Shown here: one piece after another, positions 45,231 through 53,616 of the stretch
Position numbering within the stretch: position 1 is the first letter of the stretch
Layout of the letters: each line of letters opens with the position of its first letter
NCBI RefSeq assembly: GCF_000507145.1
Contig: NZ_AYTO01000031.1
Location: 1 to 64,000 of the forward strand
Length of the DNA: 64,000 bases
Reading direction: 5' to 3'
Origin: Bacillus tequilensis KCTC 13622
Lineage (GTDB): Bacteria > Bacillota > Bacilli > Bacillales > Bacillaceae
Program-made: the position numbers and the translations under genes
The notes under the pieces: model-generated
The model's database searches: none
Told to the model about the DNA's origin: nothing
Seen by the model: the letters and a program-made list of their open reading frames with translations, nothing else

Positions 45231-45363
45231 TGTGAAAACGTACCAGCAGCTGATACAGGAAAACAAAGAGGCAATTATCGGCAATCCAAAGCTCATGAAC
45301 GTGATTTATGACAGGATTGACCGTAAGCATCAAAAAAATCTCCAAGAGCAAAACAATACATAA
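45217..45363 (+). CDS. fbpB: Small basic protein FbpB
   Basis: This 48-residue protein (MSKRNVKTYQQLIQENKEAI..., ending LQEQNNT) closely resembles FbpB, which acts as an RNA chaperone-like partner of FsrA in iron limitation. AGGAGGG lies ten bases upstream inside fbpA, so translation is coupled. Too short for many gene callers. Confidence 0.9.
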   Translation: MSKRNVKTYQQLIQENKEAIIGNPKLMNVIYDRIDRKHQKNLQEQNNT

Positions 45364-45391
45364 AAAGAGCCGGGAAGGCTCTTTTTTTATG
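45364..45391. terminator. Bidirectional terminator between fbpB and ydbM
   Basis: AAAAAGAGCC/GGCTCTTTTTTT hairpin, directly after the fbpB stop and at the ydbM end. Confidence 0.88.
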
Positions 45392-46532
45392 ACTCAAACG
45401 CCTCGGCAGCCAGTTTTTGGATTACAGCGTCATCCATCGGCGGGTTATGGAGACCGGCGCGCACATCCCGATAATAGCGCTGAAGCGGGTTAGTTCGTTC
45501 AAGGCTTTTGGCCCCTACGATTCTCATTGCTTTATCGACAACAGACAGCGCAGCATTTGTAACGATATGTTTCGCTGCACCGAGCTCACTTCTCAAGTGG
45601 GGACGGCGTTTGGGATCGTCATACAATTGAGCGATATGGAACAGAAAATGTCTGGCCTTAAGCAGTTCAAGCTCCATTTCACCGGTTCTTTGCTGGACGG
45701 CTGGGACATCCTTGATCGGTCCGTTCAAACTGTTTGGTGAATACTCAGAAGCAAATTGTACCGCATAGTCTCGTGCTGCTTGAGCAATGCCAAGATAAAC
45801 CGCCGGAATATGAAGCAGCCAGCCATTCGGCTTCGCTCCCCGGGGCCCTTGAAGCAATTCCACCAGTTTCTCCTCATCGAGCGTTACCTCATTCAGTACA
45901 AGGTCATGGCTTCCTGTCGCCCGCATCGCACTCATATCCCACGTTTCTTCAATCGACAAACCGGGATCATCTTTATGAATGAGAAAGACGCCTGTTGTTT
46001 GTTTTTCTTCCATCCATGCGGTCACTAAAAAATAATCCAGCGCTTGTGACATCGTCGTAAAGGTTTTTCTTCCATTCACTGTCCATTTGCCATCCTTTTT
46101 GACGGCGTTTGTACCGGGACGCCCTCCTCTTGTCGGGCTTCCTGTTTGCGCTTCTGTGGCCGCCCTGTTGATGACGGCTCCATTTTGAACTTCCTTGGCA
46201 ATAAACGCAAACACATCCTTATCCCAGCTGTTGCCTTCCCCGAGCTCCCCGATTACGCTTAAATGCCAGCCGATGCTCAGTGCTGTAGGAGCATCTCCCT
46301 GCGCCAGCCGTTCTTGAAACAAAAGCATATCGTAAACAGAAATGCCCCCGCCTCCATAAGACGACGGCAATGTTAATGACGTATATCCGGCAGCACGCAA
46401 TTTTTGTATTTTTTCGACAGGAAAACGTCCCTGTTCGTCATCTTCAGCGGCTGTTTGCTGAAATTCATCCGCAAGCCGTCCGATTTTTTCCATCCATTGC
46501 CGTTGTTGATCGTTTTGTATCAATAATGACAT
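45387..46532 (-). CDS. ydbM: Acyl-CoA dehydrogenase-like flavoprotein YdbM
   Basis: This 381-residue protein of the acyl-CoA dehydrogenase fold has LPSSYGGGGISVYDM, RAATEAQTGSPTRGG, NGRKTFTTMS and KHIVTNAALSVVDKAMRIVGA segments. The exact substrate is unknown; some relatives oxidise sulphur or nitrogen compounds. The start is ATG 46532 (MSLLIQND), giving the 168 length. Its promoter region was not resolved. Confidence 0.88.
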   Translation of the reverse strand: MSLLIQNDQQRQWMEKIGRLADEFQQTAAEDDEQGRFPVEKIQKLRAAGYTSLTLPSSYGGGGISVYDMLLFQERLAQGDAPTALSIGWHLSVIGELGEGNSWDKDVFAFIAKEVQNGAVINRAATEAQTGSPTRGGRPGTNAVKKDGKWTVNGRKTFTTMSQALDYFLVTAWMEEKQTTGVFLIHKDDPGLSIEETWDMSAMRATGSHDLVLNEVTLDEEKLVELLQGPRGAKPNGWLLHIPAVYLGIAQAARDYAVQFASEYSPNSLNGPIKDVPAVQQRTGEMELELLKARHFLFHIAQLYDDPKRRPHLRSELGAAKHIVTNAALSVVDKAMRIVGAKSLERTNPLQRYYRDVRAGLHNPPMDDAVIQKLAAEAFES

Positions 46533-46628
46533 CCGGCAGCCCCCCAAGTTTTTAATTCCGATAAATTTAATATGTATTATAGATTTCCCGCCGCCATTCC
46601 GCAACTGTTAACCTTTTTGTCCGGTATA

Positions 46629-46660
46629 GAAAAACACGCCGTTCCCCAGGGAACAGCGTG
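46629..46660 (-). terminator. Terminator after ydbL
   Basis: AAACACGC(c)GTTCCC/GGGAAC(a)GCGTGTTT hairpin immediately behind the ydbL stop. Confidence 0.8.
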
Positions 46661-46661
46661 T

Positions 46662-46997
46662 TTACACAGGATTTGCATCCCGGTCTTGTTTCATACCGAG
46701 ATAAATCAGCATATATGTCAGGTAACCCATTGTCATCACAAGGCCGCCAAAGAAAAAGCTTGAGAAAATCGGCTCTTCAAAAGCGGTCACTGCTGCAAGC
46801 ACAATCCAGCTGGCATACAGATAGATGATGAAATAGCGGATGCCCGTCTTCATTTTATATATCATGTACAGCCCCGCGAGAGAGAACAGTCCAAGCGCGA
46901 GCCTGAAATAAACAAGATGTTCAAACTGAAACATAAATGACACAAATGAGAATCCAAGCAGCAATACGATCGGTAAAGCGGTAATAAAGTTCCTCAA
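46662..46997 (-). CDS. ydbL: Small membrane protein YdbL
   Basis: This 111-residue protein with four hydrophobic segments (for example TALPIVLLLGFSFVSFMF, YFIIYLYASWIVLAAVTAF) has no recognised domain. The start is TTG 46997 behind GGAGGTG. Lies downstream of ydbK on the same strand, separated by about 95 bases. Confidence 0.83.
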   Translation of the reverse strand: MRNFITALPIVLLLGFSFVSFMFQFEHLVYFRLALGLFSLAGLYMIYKMKTGIRYFIIYLYASWIVLAAVTAFEEPIFSSFFFGGLVMTMGYLTYMLIYLGMKQDRDANPV

Positions 46998-47091
46998 TCG
47001 AGACACCTCCGTCAGTACCTTTAGTATAAACCAAAATATCAAATGATATTGATTTACGTGAGCTTTTTCACAAAAATGTCATTCCTTTCCT

Positions 47092-47859
47092 TCACACCCG
47101 GACATCTCGCTTACAGAAGCACCACCAGCCAACGGCGATGAAGAATATGGCATGTATGATGATAATTCCCGCTGAAAACAACGGCGTCATGCCTGAAAAT
47201 AGGACTGTCTGTCCACTGCTGTATTGGGTAAAGTCAGTGTTCGCAAAAAGCAAAAAGCTGCCCCATTTGTTTTCAAAGAGCTTCATGATCTGGACAAGTG
47301 TGCTCGCTCCATATAAAACGACAAAAGAAACGACGACTGCTACGGCGCTGTTGCGAAACAGTGAAGAACAAAGCAGCCCGAATAATCCCATCATGACGGC
47401 TTCAAGCCAGTTTGACCCGATCAGTTCAAGGGTGTTGATCAGCAATGTCTTTGATTCCGCGCTCACGGATGTGCCGAAAAAGACGAGACCGAATAATAAT
47501 GACAGAATGTAGTATGCCAAATACAAGTAAAAGCTGACCAGCACGACTGTGATTAATTTTGACCAAAAAATCTTTTGCCGTTTTACCGGACGAATGAGCA
47601 GAAATTTGATCGTCTTTTTATCAAATTCCATTGAGACAATTGTTGCTGCAATCACGATCGTTAAGGCCTGCAGCAGGATGTTCAGGCTCGGTGTATACGA
47701 TAAATAGCCGATAAAGTTTTCATCTGTTCCGGCACCGATGACAATCCGTTTAATGATCAATGCCATGAAAAATTGAAAGACTGCCATCAGGATAAGAGAT
47801 ACCAGTGTGACCTTCCGATTAAAAAGTTTCATGTGTTCATTCCAAATTAACTTAGACAA
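47092..47859 (-). CDS. ydbK: ABC-2 type permease YdbK
   Basis: This 255-residue six-helix ABC-2 membrane subunit contains the typical TIVSMEFDKKTIKFLLIRPVKRQKIFWSK segment after helix 2. It pairs with the ATPase YdbJ, whose stop overlaps its start by eight bases. Substrate unknown; such exporters frequently confer antibiotic or bacteriocin tolerance. Confidence 0.9.
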   Translation of the reverse strand: MSKLIWNEHMKLFNRKVTLVSLILMAVFQFFMALIIKRIVIGAGTDENFIGYLSYTPSLNILLQALTIVIAATIVSMEFDKKTIKFLLIRPVKRQKIFWSKLITVVLVSFYLYLAYYILSLLFGLVFFGTSVSAESKTLLINTLELIGSNWLEAVMMGLFGLLCSSLFRNSAVAVVVSFVVLYGASTLVQIMKLFENKWGSFLLFANTDFTQYSSGQTVLFSGMTPLFSAGIIIIHAIFFIAVGWWCFCKRDVRV

Positions 47860-48778
47860 GTTCTTCTCCCTCCTCTTGATGAGCAGTTGTCGCTTTTATG
47901 AATTCGTCTTCCAGTGATTGTGTGTAAGGCCTAATAGAAAAGACATTCAGATCTTGTCCGACAAGTAAACGGTTCAGTTCCGGAATATTTTCTTTTGCCA
48001 CCTCAACAACAATCGCCCCGTTTTGCCGCTCAGCTAGATATTGATTGCCTGTCAGCCAATTGAGCGCTTTTTCTTCCGGCTGCACTTCAATGACCGCTTT
48101 CTCTGTTTTTTGATCCGTTCCATGTAAGCTGACTTCCGCTTTAATTTCGCCTTTTTGAATGATGATGACACGGTCGCACAGATCCTCAACCTCACGCAAT
48201 AAATGTGTCGCGAACAGGACTGCTGTTCCTTCTATTTCTGCGAGCTCCTTAATATGGTCACGAAAATCCTTCATGCCTGCAGGATCGAGACCGTTTGTCG
48301 GCTCATCTAATATAAGAAGCTTCGGCCGATGAAGAATCGCCTGGGCGATGCCAAGACGCTGGCGCATGCCGAGGGAATAGGTTTTCACCTTATCGTGAAT
48401 CGCTGACGTCAGCCCGACACGTTCCACTACTTCATCAAGTCGTTCATCGGTTATTTTTTTGTGCATATTTGCAAAGTGCTTTAGATTTTCCCAGCCTGTC
48501 AGGTACGGATAGAACTCAGGGTTCTCGACGATCGCCCCAACAGCTTCCATCGCTTTTTCAAACTCTGTATCGTGCTGGAATCCGCTGATTGTCACGCTTC
48601 CGCTGTTTTGTGTTAACAGCCCGACGATGATACGGATGAGGGTTGTTTTTCCGGAACCATTCGGACCGAGCAGGCCGATAATTTCTCCCTCCATGACGTC
48701 CATGCTGATTTGTTTGAGTATTTGTTTAGATCCAATCTTTTTATCGAGTCCTTCAATATGTAAAATCGGCTCAGCCAT
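47852..48778 (-). CDS. ydbJ: ABC transporter ATPase YdbJ
   Basis: This 308-residue ABC ATPase has Walker A LLGPNGSGKTTLIR, signature YSLGMRQRLGIAQAI, Walker B KLLILDEPTNGLDP and a switch His (FATHLL), plus a C-terminal DUF4162-like extension. The start at 48778 (MAEPILH) follows GGAGG. Works with YdbK as an exporter. Confidence 0.94.
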   Translation of the reverse strand: MAEPILHIEGLDKKIGSKQILKQISMDVMEGEIIGLLGPNGSGKTTLIRIIVGLLTQNSGSVTISGFQHDTEFEKAMEAVGAIVENPEFYPYLTGWENLKHFANMHKKITDERLDEVVERVGLTSAIHDKVKTYSLGMRQRLGIAQAILHRPKLLILDEPTNGLDPAGMKDFRDHIKELAEIEGTAVLFATHLLREVEDLCDRVIIIQKGEIKAEVSLHGTDQKTEKAVIEVQPEEKALNWLTGNQYLAERQNGAIVVEVAKENIPELNRLLVGQDLNVFSIRPYTQSLEDEFIKATTAHQEEGEELV

Positions 48779-48810
48779 AAAGCCTTCCTCCTTTTTCGAC
48801 AAAAAATAAA

Positions 48811-48832
48811 CAGTGCCTAAAAATAGGCACTG
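48811..48832 (-). terminator. Terminator after the DAACS symporter gene
   Basis: CAGTGCCTA/TAGGCACTG hairpin followed by TTTATTTTTT on the minus strand. Confidence 0.85.
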
Positions 48833-48868
48833 TGTGTATTATAGCATTTGTTGCTTCCAAATGTTTGG

Positions 48869-50107
48869 TTAAACCGATAGCGTCGGCGTTTGCTCTGGCT
48901 GTTTGTTCTTTTCGGTTTCTGTAATGATGACGGCGCAGGCTGCGTCACCTGTTGTGTTCACCACTGTACGGAGCATATCGAGCAGACGGTCAATGCCGAG
49001 AATCAAGCCGATTCCCTCGACTGGCAGGCCGACAGATTGAAGCACCATGGCGAGCATAATCAAGCCGACTCCAGGTACACCTGCGGTTCCGACACTTGCC
49101 AGCACCGCCGTCAGTATGACCATCAGCAGCTGCGTGAATGTCAGATCCTGTCCGAATACCTGTGCAATGAAGATGGTGGCTACCCCTTGCATGATGGCTG
49201 TTCCATCCATATTAATTGTAGCGCCGAGAGGCTGAACGAAGCTGCTGATCGGCTCAGGCACTTTTAATTTTTTCTGGGCTACATCCATTGATACCGGCAA
49301 GGTCGCATTGCTGCTGGACGTACTGAACGCGACGACCATGACCTCTGAGAAATCTTTAAAGAACGTAATCGGATTTCGTTTCGCAAAAAGTGCAATCGTT
49401 GAACCGTACGTCACGATTGCATGAATGATCAGGGAGAGCGTCACAACAATCATATACAGTCCCATCGCCTTAATTGCGCTGAAGCCTTGGCTGCCGATTG
49501 CAGTCGCAATCAGACCGAACGTTCCGTATGGCGCAAATTTCATGACCAAGTTGACGAGATACATCATCAGTTCATTTCCCTGTTCAACGACTTTTAGAAG
49601 CATATCCGCTTTTTTGCCGAGCATCGTGATGCCGAGCCCTACAAAAATAGAAAATACAATGATTTGCAGCATATTTCCTTCTGTCATCGCTTGAACGGGA
49701 TTCGCAGGAATAATGTTCAGAAGAGTATCGGCAATACTTGGAGCTTCCTCAGCATCAAACTTGGCAGATGAAACATCATATGTCCCAAATTCACCAGGTT
49801 TAATCGTAAGAGCAAGAATAAGCCCGATCGTAATTGCCACTGCTGTCGTAATGAGAAAATAAGAGATGGCCTTCACGCCGATTCTGCCAAGCTTCTTTGG
49901 ATCACCCAGCCCGGCTACTCCCAGTGTCAGTGAGAAAAAGACAATCGGCACGACAAGCATTTTAATGAGGTTTAAAAAGATGGTGCCAAGCGGACCGAAT
50001 ACAAACTTATTCAAATTTTCAAATAATTCAGGTGACATAACGTTGAGGACCAATCCAGTCACTGCACCAAGAACCAATGCAATGATGATTTTTGTTGCCA
50101 GTTTCAT
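48869..50107 (-). CDS. DAACS-family dicarboxylate/amino-acid:cation symporter
   Basis: This 412-residue glutamate-transporter-fold protein (elevator type) has signature SSSNATLPVSMDVAQKKL (HP1 serine-rich loop), GATINMDGTAIMQG (NMDGT cation-site motif) and DRLLDMLRTVVNTTGDA. It imports glutamate/aspartate or C4-dicarboxylates with Na+ or H+. I chose the ATG at 50107 behind GGGAGGA; the open frame upstream runs through the riboswitch. A ydaO-type leader implies control by cyclic-di-AMP. I do not recall a gene here in strain 168. Confidence 0.9.
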   Translation of the reverse strand: MKLATKIIIALVLGAVTGLVLNVMSPELFENLNKFVFGPLGTIFLNLIKMLVVPIVFFSLTLGVAGLGDPKKLGRIGVKAISYFLITTAVAITIGLILALTIKPGEFGTYDVSSAKFDAEEAPSIADTLLNIIPANPVQAMTEGNMLQIIVFSIFVGLGITMLGKKADMLLKVVEQGNELMMYLVNLVMKFAPYGTFGLIATAIGSQGFSAIKAMGLYMIVVTLSLIIHAIVTYGSTIALFAKRNPITFFKDFSEVMVVAFSTSSSNATLPVSMDVAQKKLKVPEPISSFVQPLGATINMDGTAIMQGVATIFIAQVFGQDLTFTQLLMVILTAVLASVGTAGVPGVGLIMLAMVLQSVGLPVEGIGLILGIDRLLDMLRTVVNTTGDAACAVIITETEKNKQPEQTPTLSV

Positions 50108-50131
50108 CAGCATTCCTCCCTTTTTTGAAAA

Positions 50132-50160
50132 AAAGCCCGCGAGAGACTCCCGCGGGCTTT
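50132..50160 (-). terminator. Expression-platform terminator of the ydaO-type riboswitch
   Basis: AAAGCCCGCG/CGCGGGCTTT stem plus seven T's, ending about 25 bases before the symporter start. It is placed as the regulated terminator of the leader. Confidence 0.85.
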
Positions 50161-50169
50161 GGCTGTATA

Positions 50170-50310
50170 TCAAACCACAGAGCCCTCTCTTCACACCGAT
50201 GGGGTTAGCTGACGGGTTCGGACGAAGAGATGTCCGTTTTTCAGATGAAAAATTAACCCCAATAGACCGGGTCCCCCACTCCTTATGCAAGGATTAAGCG
50301 TGTGGCTTGC
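50170..50310 (-). promoter_or_regulatory. ydaO-type cyclic-di-AMP riboswitch
   Basis: The leader contains the conserved blocks of the ydaO/yuaA class in order: GGGGGACCCGG, then TTGGGGTTAAT, a variable hairpin, GTCCGAACCCGTCAGCTAAC and GTGTGAAGAGAGG, with a closing stem (CACAC near the 5' end, GTGTG near the 3' end). I compare with the known Thermoanaerobacter aptamer (GGGGUUAAUC; ACCCGACAGCUAAC). Known members switch off potassium and osmolyte uptake when cyclic-di-AMP is high. Confidence 0.88.
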
Positions 50311-50329
50311 TATTGTATGATTTAGTTTA

Positions 50330-50358
50330 TTTATACAGAAAATATCCAATTTTGTAAA
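50330..50358 (-). promoter_or_regulatory. Promoter of the riboswitch-symporter unit
   Basis: Minus strand TTTACA (50353-50358), 17 bases, TATAAA (50330-50335), placing the transcript start just before the aptamer. Confidence 0.7.
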
Positions 50359-50368
50359 CTGTTTTTTG

Positions 50369-51412
50369 TTACTTTTCTTTCGGATTTTTTTTAGGTCGAT
50401 CTTCCTTGTTGGTGACATCAAGAATATCAAGGAGAAACACAAAGATCGGAATCCCGATAATTAATCCCCAAATGCCCAAAAAGTGCTCAGAGAAAATGAG
50501 TACTGTGAAGGTGAAAAAGATCGGCAGCTCCGTTTTCGCAGACATCAGCTTCGGATTTAAGAAATAGGTTTCGATCGCATGTATGGCGAAGATGACAAGC
50601 ACAATATAGAGCACATACATTCCGCCGCCAGTGCTGTAAGCGATGATACTGAGCGGGATCAGTGAAATGACGACGCCTGCTACAGGGATTAACCCTAGGA
50701 AAAACACCATGATAGAAAGCCCAAACAGCTGCGGGAAATGCATAATCGAAAGCGCAATAAACGTCAGAATGCAGTTGACGAGCGCAATGATGAATTGAGC
50801 TTCAAGCACCTTGCCGAACGTTCTTGCAAATTTGCTGCCGAAAAAAGCAAATTCCTCATAAAAGACCGCCAGTTTGCTCGTTTTAAATTTTCCCATGAAT
50901 TCAGTAAGCCGCTTTTTCTCAAACAAGAAAAACATGCTGAGAATGAGAGCCATTACGATCTGTAAGCCGAATGTGCTGATATCGGCCAGATACGTATACA
51001 CCACATTGAACCCCTCTTTGACATATGAACTGATATTAATATCCCCGAAAACACTGGTGATCTCATCAAAGAAAGGGATGCTGTCCGGGTGGTACGCAAT
51101 ATGTTTAATCTGCTTAACCAGCTGTTTAATCTGCTCCGCGACGACCGGATAAAATACAAATCCTCCGACTGTCAGCAGCACAGCCAGCAATATATAAAGA
51201 AACGTAATGACAACCCGCTGGCTCACGCGGAAAAACCGGCTTAAAAACTGCCGGACGACAGACTCCAAACGATCCATAAGAAATGTGAAAATGAAGGTAA
51301 GCAATATTAAGTTGATCATGCTCTTAAATAGATATAACACACCAGTTAACACGAGAAAGATGGAAAAACGCCTTACTCCCGGGTGCTGAAAAAATTTAAC
51401 TAAAGCTGCCAT
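50369..51412 (-). CDS. ydbI: AI-2E-family membrane protein YdbI
   Basis: This 347-residue multi-helix membrane protein of the AI-2E/UPF0118 (PerM-like) family has a FLGLIPVAGVVISLIPLSIIAY segment and an IETYFLNPKLMSAKTELP motif typical of the family, with a basic tail. Relatives include Na+/H+ antiporters; true substrate not established. Between dctP and the symporter gene; own promoter not resolved. Confidence 0.88.
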   Translation of the reverse strand: MAALVKFFQHPGVRRFSIFLVLTGVLYLFKSMINLILLTFIFTFLMDRLESVVRQFLSRFFRVSQRVVITFLYILLAVLLTVGGFVFYPVVAEQIKQLVKQIKHIAYHPDSIPFFDEITSVFGDINISSYVKEGFNVVYTYLADISTFGLQIVMALILSMFFLFEKKRLTEFMGKFKTSKLAVFYEEFAFFGSKFARTFGKVLEAQFIIALVNCILTFIALSIMHFPQLFGLSIMVFFLGLIPVAGVVISLIPLSIIAYSTGGGMYVLYIVLVIFAIHAIETYFLNPKLMSAKTELPIFFTFTVLIFSEHFLGIWGLIIGIPIFVFLLDILDVTNKEDRPKKNPKEK

Positions 51413-51531
51413 TTATACACTCCTGTTAGGACAAACGTCCCTCATTCAATATAGTATCCATTTGTAAATTATATAACAAAAAAATGCTGAGGTCTCTGTC
51501 CTAACCTTAATAATTCTTAAACAATTAAAAA

Positions 51532-51558
51532 AACGGCCCCGTGGATGGGCCGTTCTTT
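51532..51558 (-). terminator. Terminator of dctP
   Basis: AACGGCCC/GGGCCGTT stem followed by a seven-T run on the minus strand, just after dctP. Confidence 0.9.
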
Positions 51559-51559
51559 T

Positions 51560-52825
51560 TCAGACTGCTGTTTTCATGCTTTCCACAGCCTCCACGCTTT
51601 TCGCTTCATCGAATTCATTTTCACTTTTTGCCACAATGATCGTGGCGATTCCGTTTCCAATCAGGTTCACAATGGCTCTTCCTTCACTCATAAAACGGTC
51701 GACACCAAGCAGGAGGGCAAGCCCCTCAAGCGGAATGACCTGAAGCGCTGACAGTGTTGAGGCCAGGACGATAAATCCGCTTCCCGTCACACCGGCCGCC
51801 CCCTTCGATGTCAGCATCAGAACGAGGATAATTGTAATTTGCTGCCCGATGCTGAGATCAACTCCAAATACCTGTGCCAGAAAAACCGTTGCCATTGATA
51901 AATAAATGGACGTGCCGTCGAGGTTAAATGAATAGCCCGTCGGAATGACAAGCCCGACAACGGATTTCGAGCAGCCATAGCGCTCCATTTTATCCATCAT
52001 ACGCGGAAGCACCGATTCTGAAGAGCTTGTGCCAAGCACGATCAGAAGCTCATCTTTAATGAAGCGAAGGTAATTCCACAGGCTGAATCCGTAAAGCTTG
52101 CAGATGATATTTAACGCAACAAATACGAACAGGAACATCGTAATATAAACAGACATCATTAAGCTTGCCAGAGGCTTGATGGAATCGAGGCCGAAGTGTC
52201 CGATCGTATACGCCATCGCCCCGAATGCCCCGATTGGCGCCGCACGCATAATGTAGCCGATGATTTTGAAAAAGACGTGAGAAATCTTGTCGAAGAAATC
52301 AATGACGCTTTTCCCTTTTTCACCTAATGCCGCAAGACCGACTCCGAAAAGAATAGAAAAGAATAAGACCTGCAAAATGTCCCCTTTTGCGAAGGCATCA
52401 ATCATGTTGGACGGAACAATGTGTGTGACAAATTCAATCCAGTCGATTCCCTGACCGCCATTTTGCGTGTATTGTGATACATCTCCCTTTTCAAGCTTGC
52501 TGTAATCAAGACCGGCGCCCGGCTTCATGATATTGACGACAAATAAACCGATAATGAGCGCGAGAGTCGTCACAACCTCGAAATAAACAAACGCCTTTCC
52601 CCCTACTTTTCCAACCTTCTTCATATCGCCCATTTTTGCAATCCCGAGAACGATTGTGAAGAAAATAATTGGAGCGATCACCATTTTAACAGCATTGATA
52701 AATGTATCGCCAAGCGGCTTCATTTCTTTTCCGACGTTCGGCCAGACCAGCCCGACAATGACCCCGATGATGACCGCGGTTATGACCTGAACTGTTAAAT
52801 TTTTAAACAGTTTCAAATTCTTCAT
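51560..52825 (-). CDS. dctP: C4-dicarboxylate transporter DctP
   Basis: This 421-residue DAACS-family symporter for succinate, fumarate and malate has serine-rich loop GTSSSESVLPRMMDKMERYG, GYSFNLDGTSIYLSMA and DRFMSEGRAIVNLIGNGIA. It is induced by the adjacent DctS/DctR two-component system with help of the binding protein DctB, as in B. subtilis. A catabolite-response element lies just upstream. It is a paralogue of the symporter at 48869. Confidence 0.95.
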   Translation of the reverse strand: MKNLKLFKNLTVQVITAVIIGVIVGLVWPNVGKEMKPLGDTFINAVKMVIAPIIFFTIVLGIAKMGDMKKVGKVGGKAFVYFEVVTTLALIIGLFVVNIMKPGAGLDYSKLEKGDVSQYTQNGGQGIDWIEFVTHIVPSNMIDAFAKGDILQVLFFSILFGVGLAALGEKGKSVIDFFDKISHVFFKIIGYIMRAAPIGAFGAMAYTIGHFGLDSIKPLASLMMSVYITMFLFVFVALNIICKLYGFSLWNYLRFIKDELLIVLGTSSSESVLPRMMDKMERYGCSKSVVGLVIPTGYSFNLDGTSIYLSMATVFLAQVFGVDLSIGQQITIILVLMLTSKGAAGVTGSGFIVLASTLSALQVIPLEGLALLLGVDRFMSEGRAIVNLIGNGIATIIVAKSENEFDEAKSVEAVESMKTAV

Positions 52826-52863
52826 CCCCCTGTCCTATTTCCCTTTGTGTCTTTCTTACTAGG

Positions 52864-52879
52864 ATGATAGCGTTTTCAA
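52864..52879. promoter_or_regulatory. CcpA (cre) site upstream of dctP
   Basis: Minus strand TTGAAAACGCTATCAT fits the cre consensus WTGNAANCGNWNNCWW at every defined position. It lies about 40 bases upstream of the dctP start, suited to glucose repression of dicarboxylate uptake. Confidence 0.82.
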
Positions 52880-52908
52880 AAGATATCGGGAAGTTTATGA
52901 TCATAACG

Positions 52909-52930
52909 GACATTTTGGTCTTTTTGGTCT
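52909..52930 (-). promoter_or_regulatory. Direct repeats, candidate DctR site
   Basis: Minus strand GACCAAAAAGACCAAAATG holds two GACCAAAA units nine bases apart, just beyond the dctR stop and upstream of dctP. A suitable response-regulator site, not confirmed. Confidence 0.5.
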
Positions 52931-52935
52931 CAGGT

Positions 52936-53616
52936 TTATCCTTTAAACACGTAGCGGTTAACGGGCCGCCCCACTCCTCCGTATTGGACATCCAGCTTAA
53001 TCGTTCCGTTTTTTTCAAGGTAATCAAGGTATCGTCTGGCTGTCACTCTGGCGATGCCGAGCGCCTTGGCGACTTCTTCTGCAGAAAGGGATGCGGTTTG
53101 CCGTTTCAAAAAAGCAGTGACTTCATTCATCGTGAAATGATTCAGTCCTTTCGGCAAATCCTGTACGGGCTGCTGCGGAATATTCAGGATTGCATCGAGC
53201 TGTTCCTGGGACAGCGTATCATACGCTTCGATTTTTTGTTTATATTGCTTGTACTTTTCAAGTGCCTGTCTCATTCGCTCAAGCTTAAACGGTTTTAAAA
53301 TATAGTCGGCCGCTCCATTTTGCAGCATAAGAGAGATCGTTTCCTTGTCTTTTGCGGCGGAAACGACGATGACATCCACTTCAAGCTTTTGCTTTCTGAT
53401 TTCCTGCAGCGTTTTGATTCCGTCCTTTTTCGGCATGTACACATCGAGAATCACGAGGTCTGGCTGTTTTTCTTTAATCAGCTTAATGCCTTCTTCTCCG
53501 TTCCCCGCTGTTGCACAGACAGTGAAGCCTTTGACAGTTGTAATGAAATCCTTGTTTACCTCTTGAACCATCGGATCGTCTTCAATGAGCAGAACCTTCC
53601 ATTCCTTACGAGCCAT
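52936..53616 (-). CDS. dctR: Response regulator DctR
   Basis: This 226-residue CitB/DcuR-type regulator has a receiver domain with phospho-acceptor Asp in LVILDVYMPKKDG (about residue 56), Thr/Lys switch residues (VVSAAKDK, YILKPF), and a C-terminal helix-turn-helix (SAEEVAKALGIARVTARRYLDYLEKNG). It activates dctP. Its start overlaps the dctS stop by 11 bases. Confidence 0.95.
   Translation of the reverse strand: MARKEWKVLLIEDDPMVQEVNKDFITTVKGFTVCATAGNGEEGIKLIKEKQPDLVILDVYMPKKDGIKTLQEIRKQKLEVDVIVVSAAKDKETISLMLQNGAADYILKPFKLERMRQALEKYKQYKQKIEAYDTLSQEQLDAILNIPQQPVQDLPKGLNHFTMNEVTAFLKRQTASLSAEEVAKALGIARVTARRYLDYLEKNGTIKLDVQYGGVGRPVNRYVFKG

Noticed and set aside
50108..50290. N-terminal extension of the symporter through the leader
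   Set aside because: The extra 61 codons translate aptamer and terminator sequence; the ribosome site and family length support the ATG at 50107.
49866..50297. 143-codon plus-strand frame over the riboswitch and symporter start
   Set aside because: It is antisense to the symporter N-terminus and the structured leader.
50108..50310. T-box leader as explanation of the 5' region of the symporter
   Set aside because: No T-box sequence (GGGTGGNACCGCG-like) or specifier arrangement; the conserved blocks fit the ydaO class instead.
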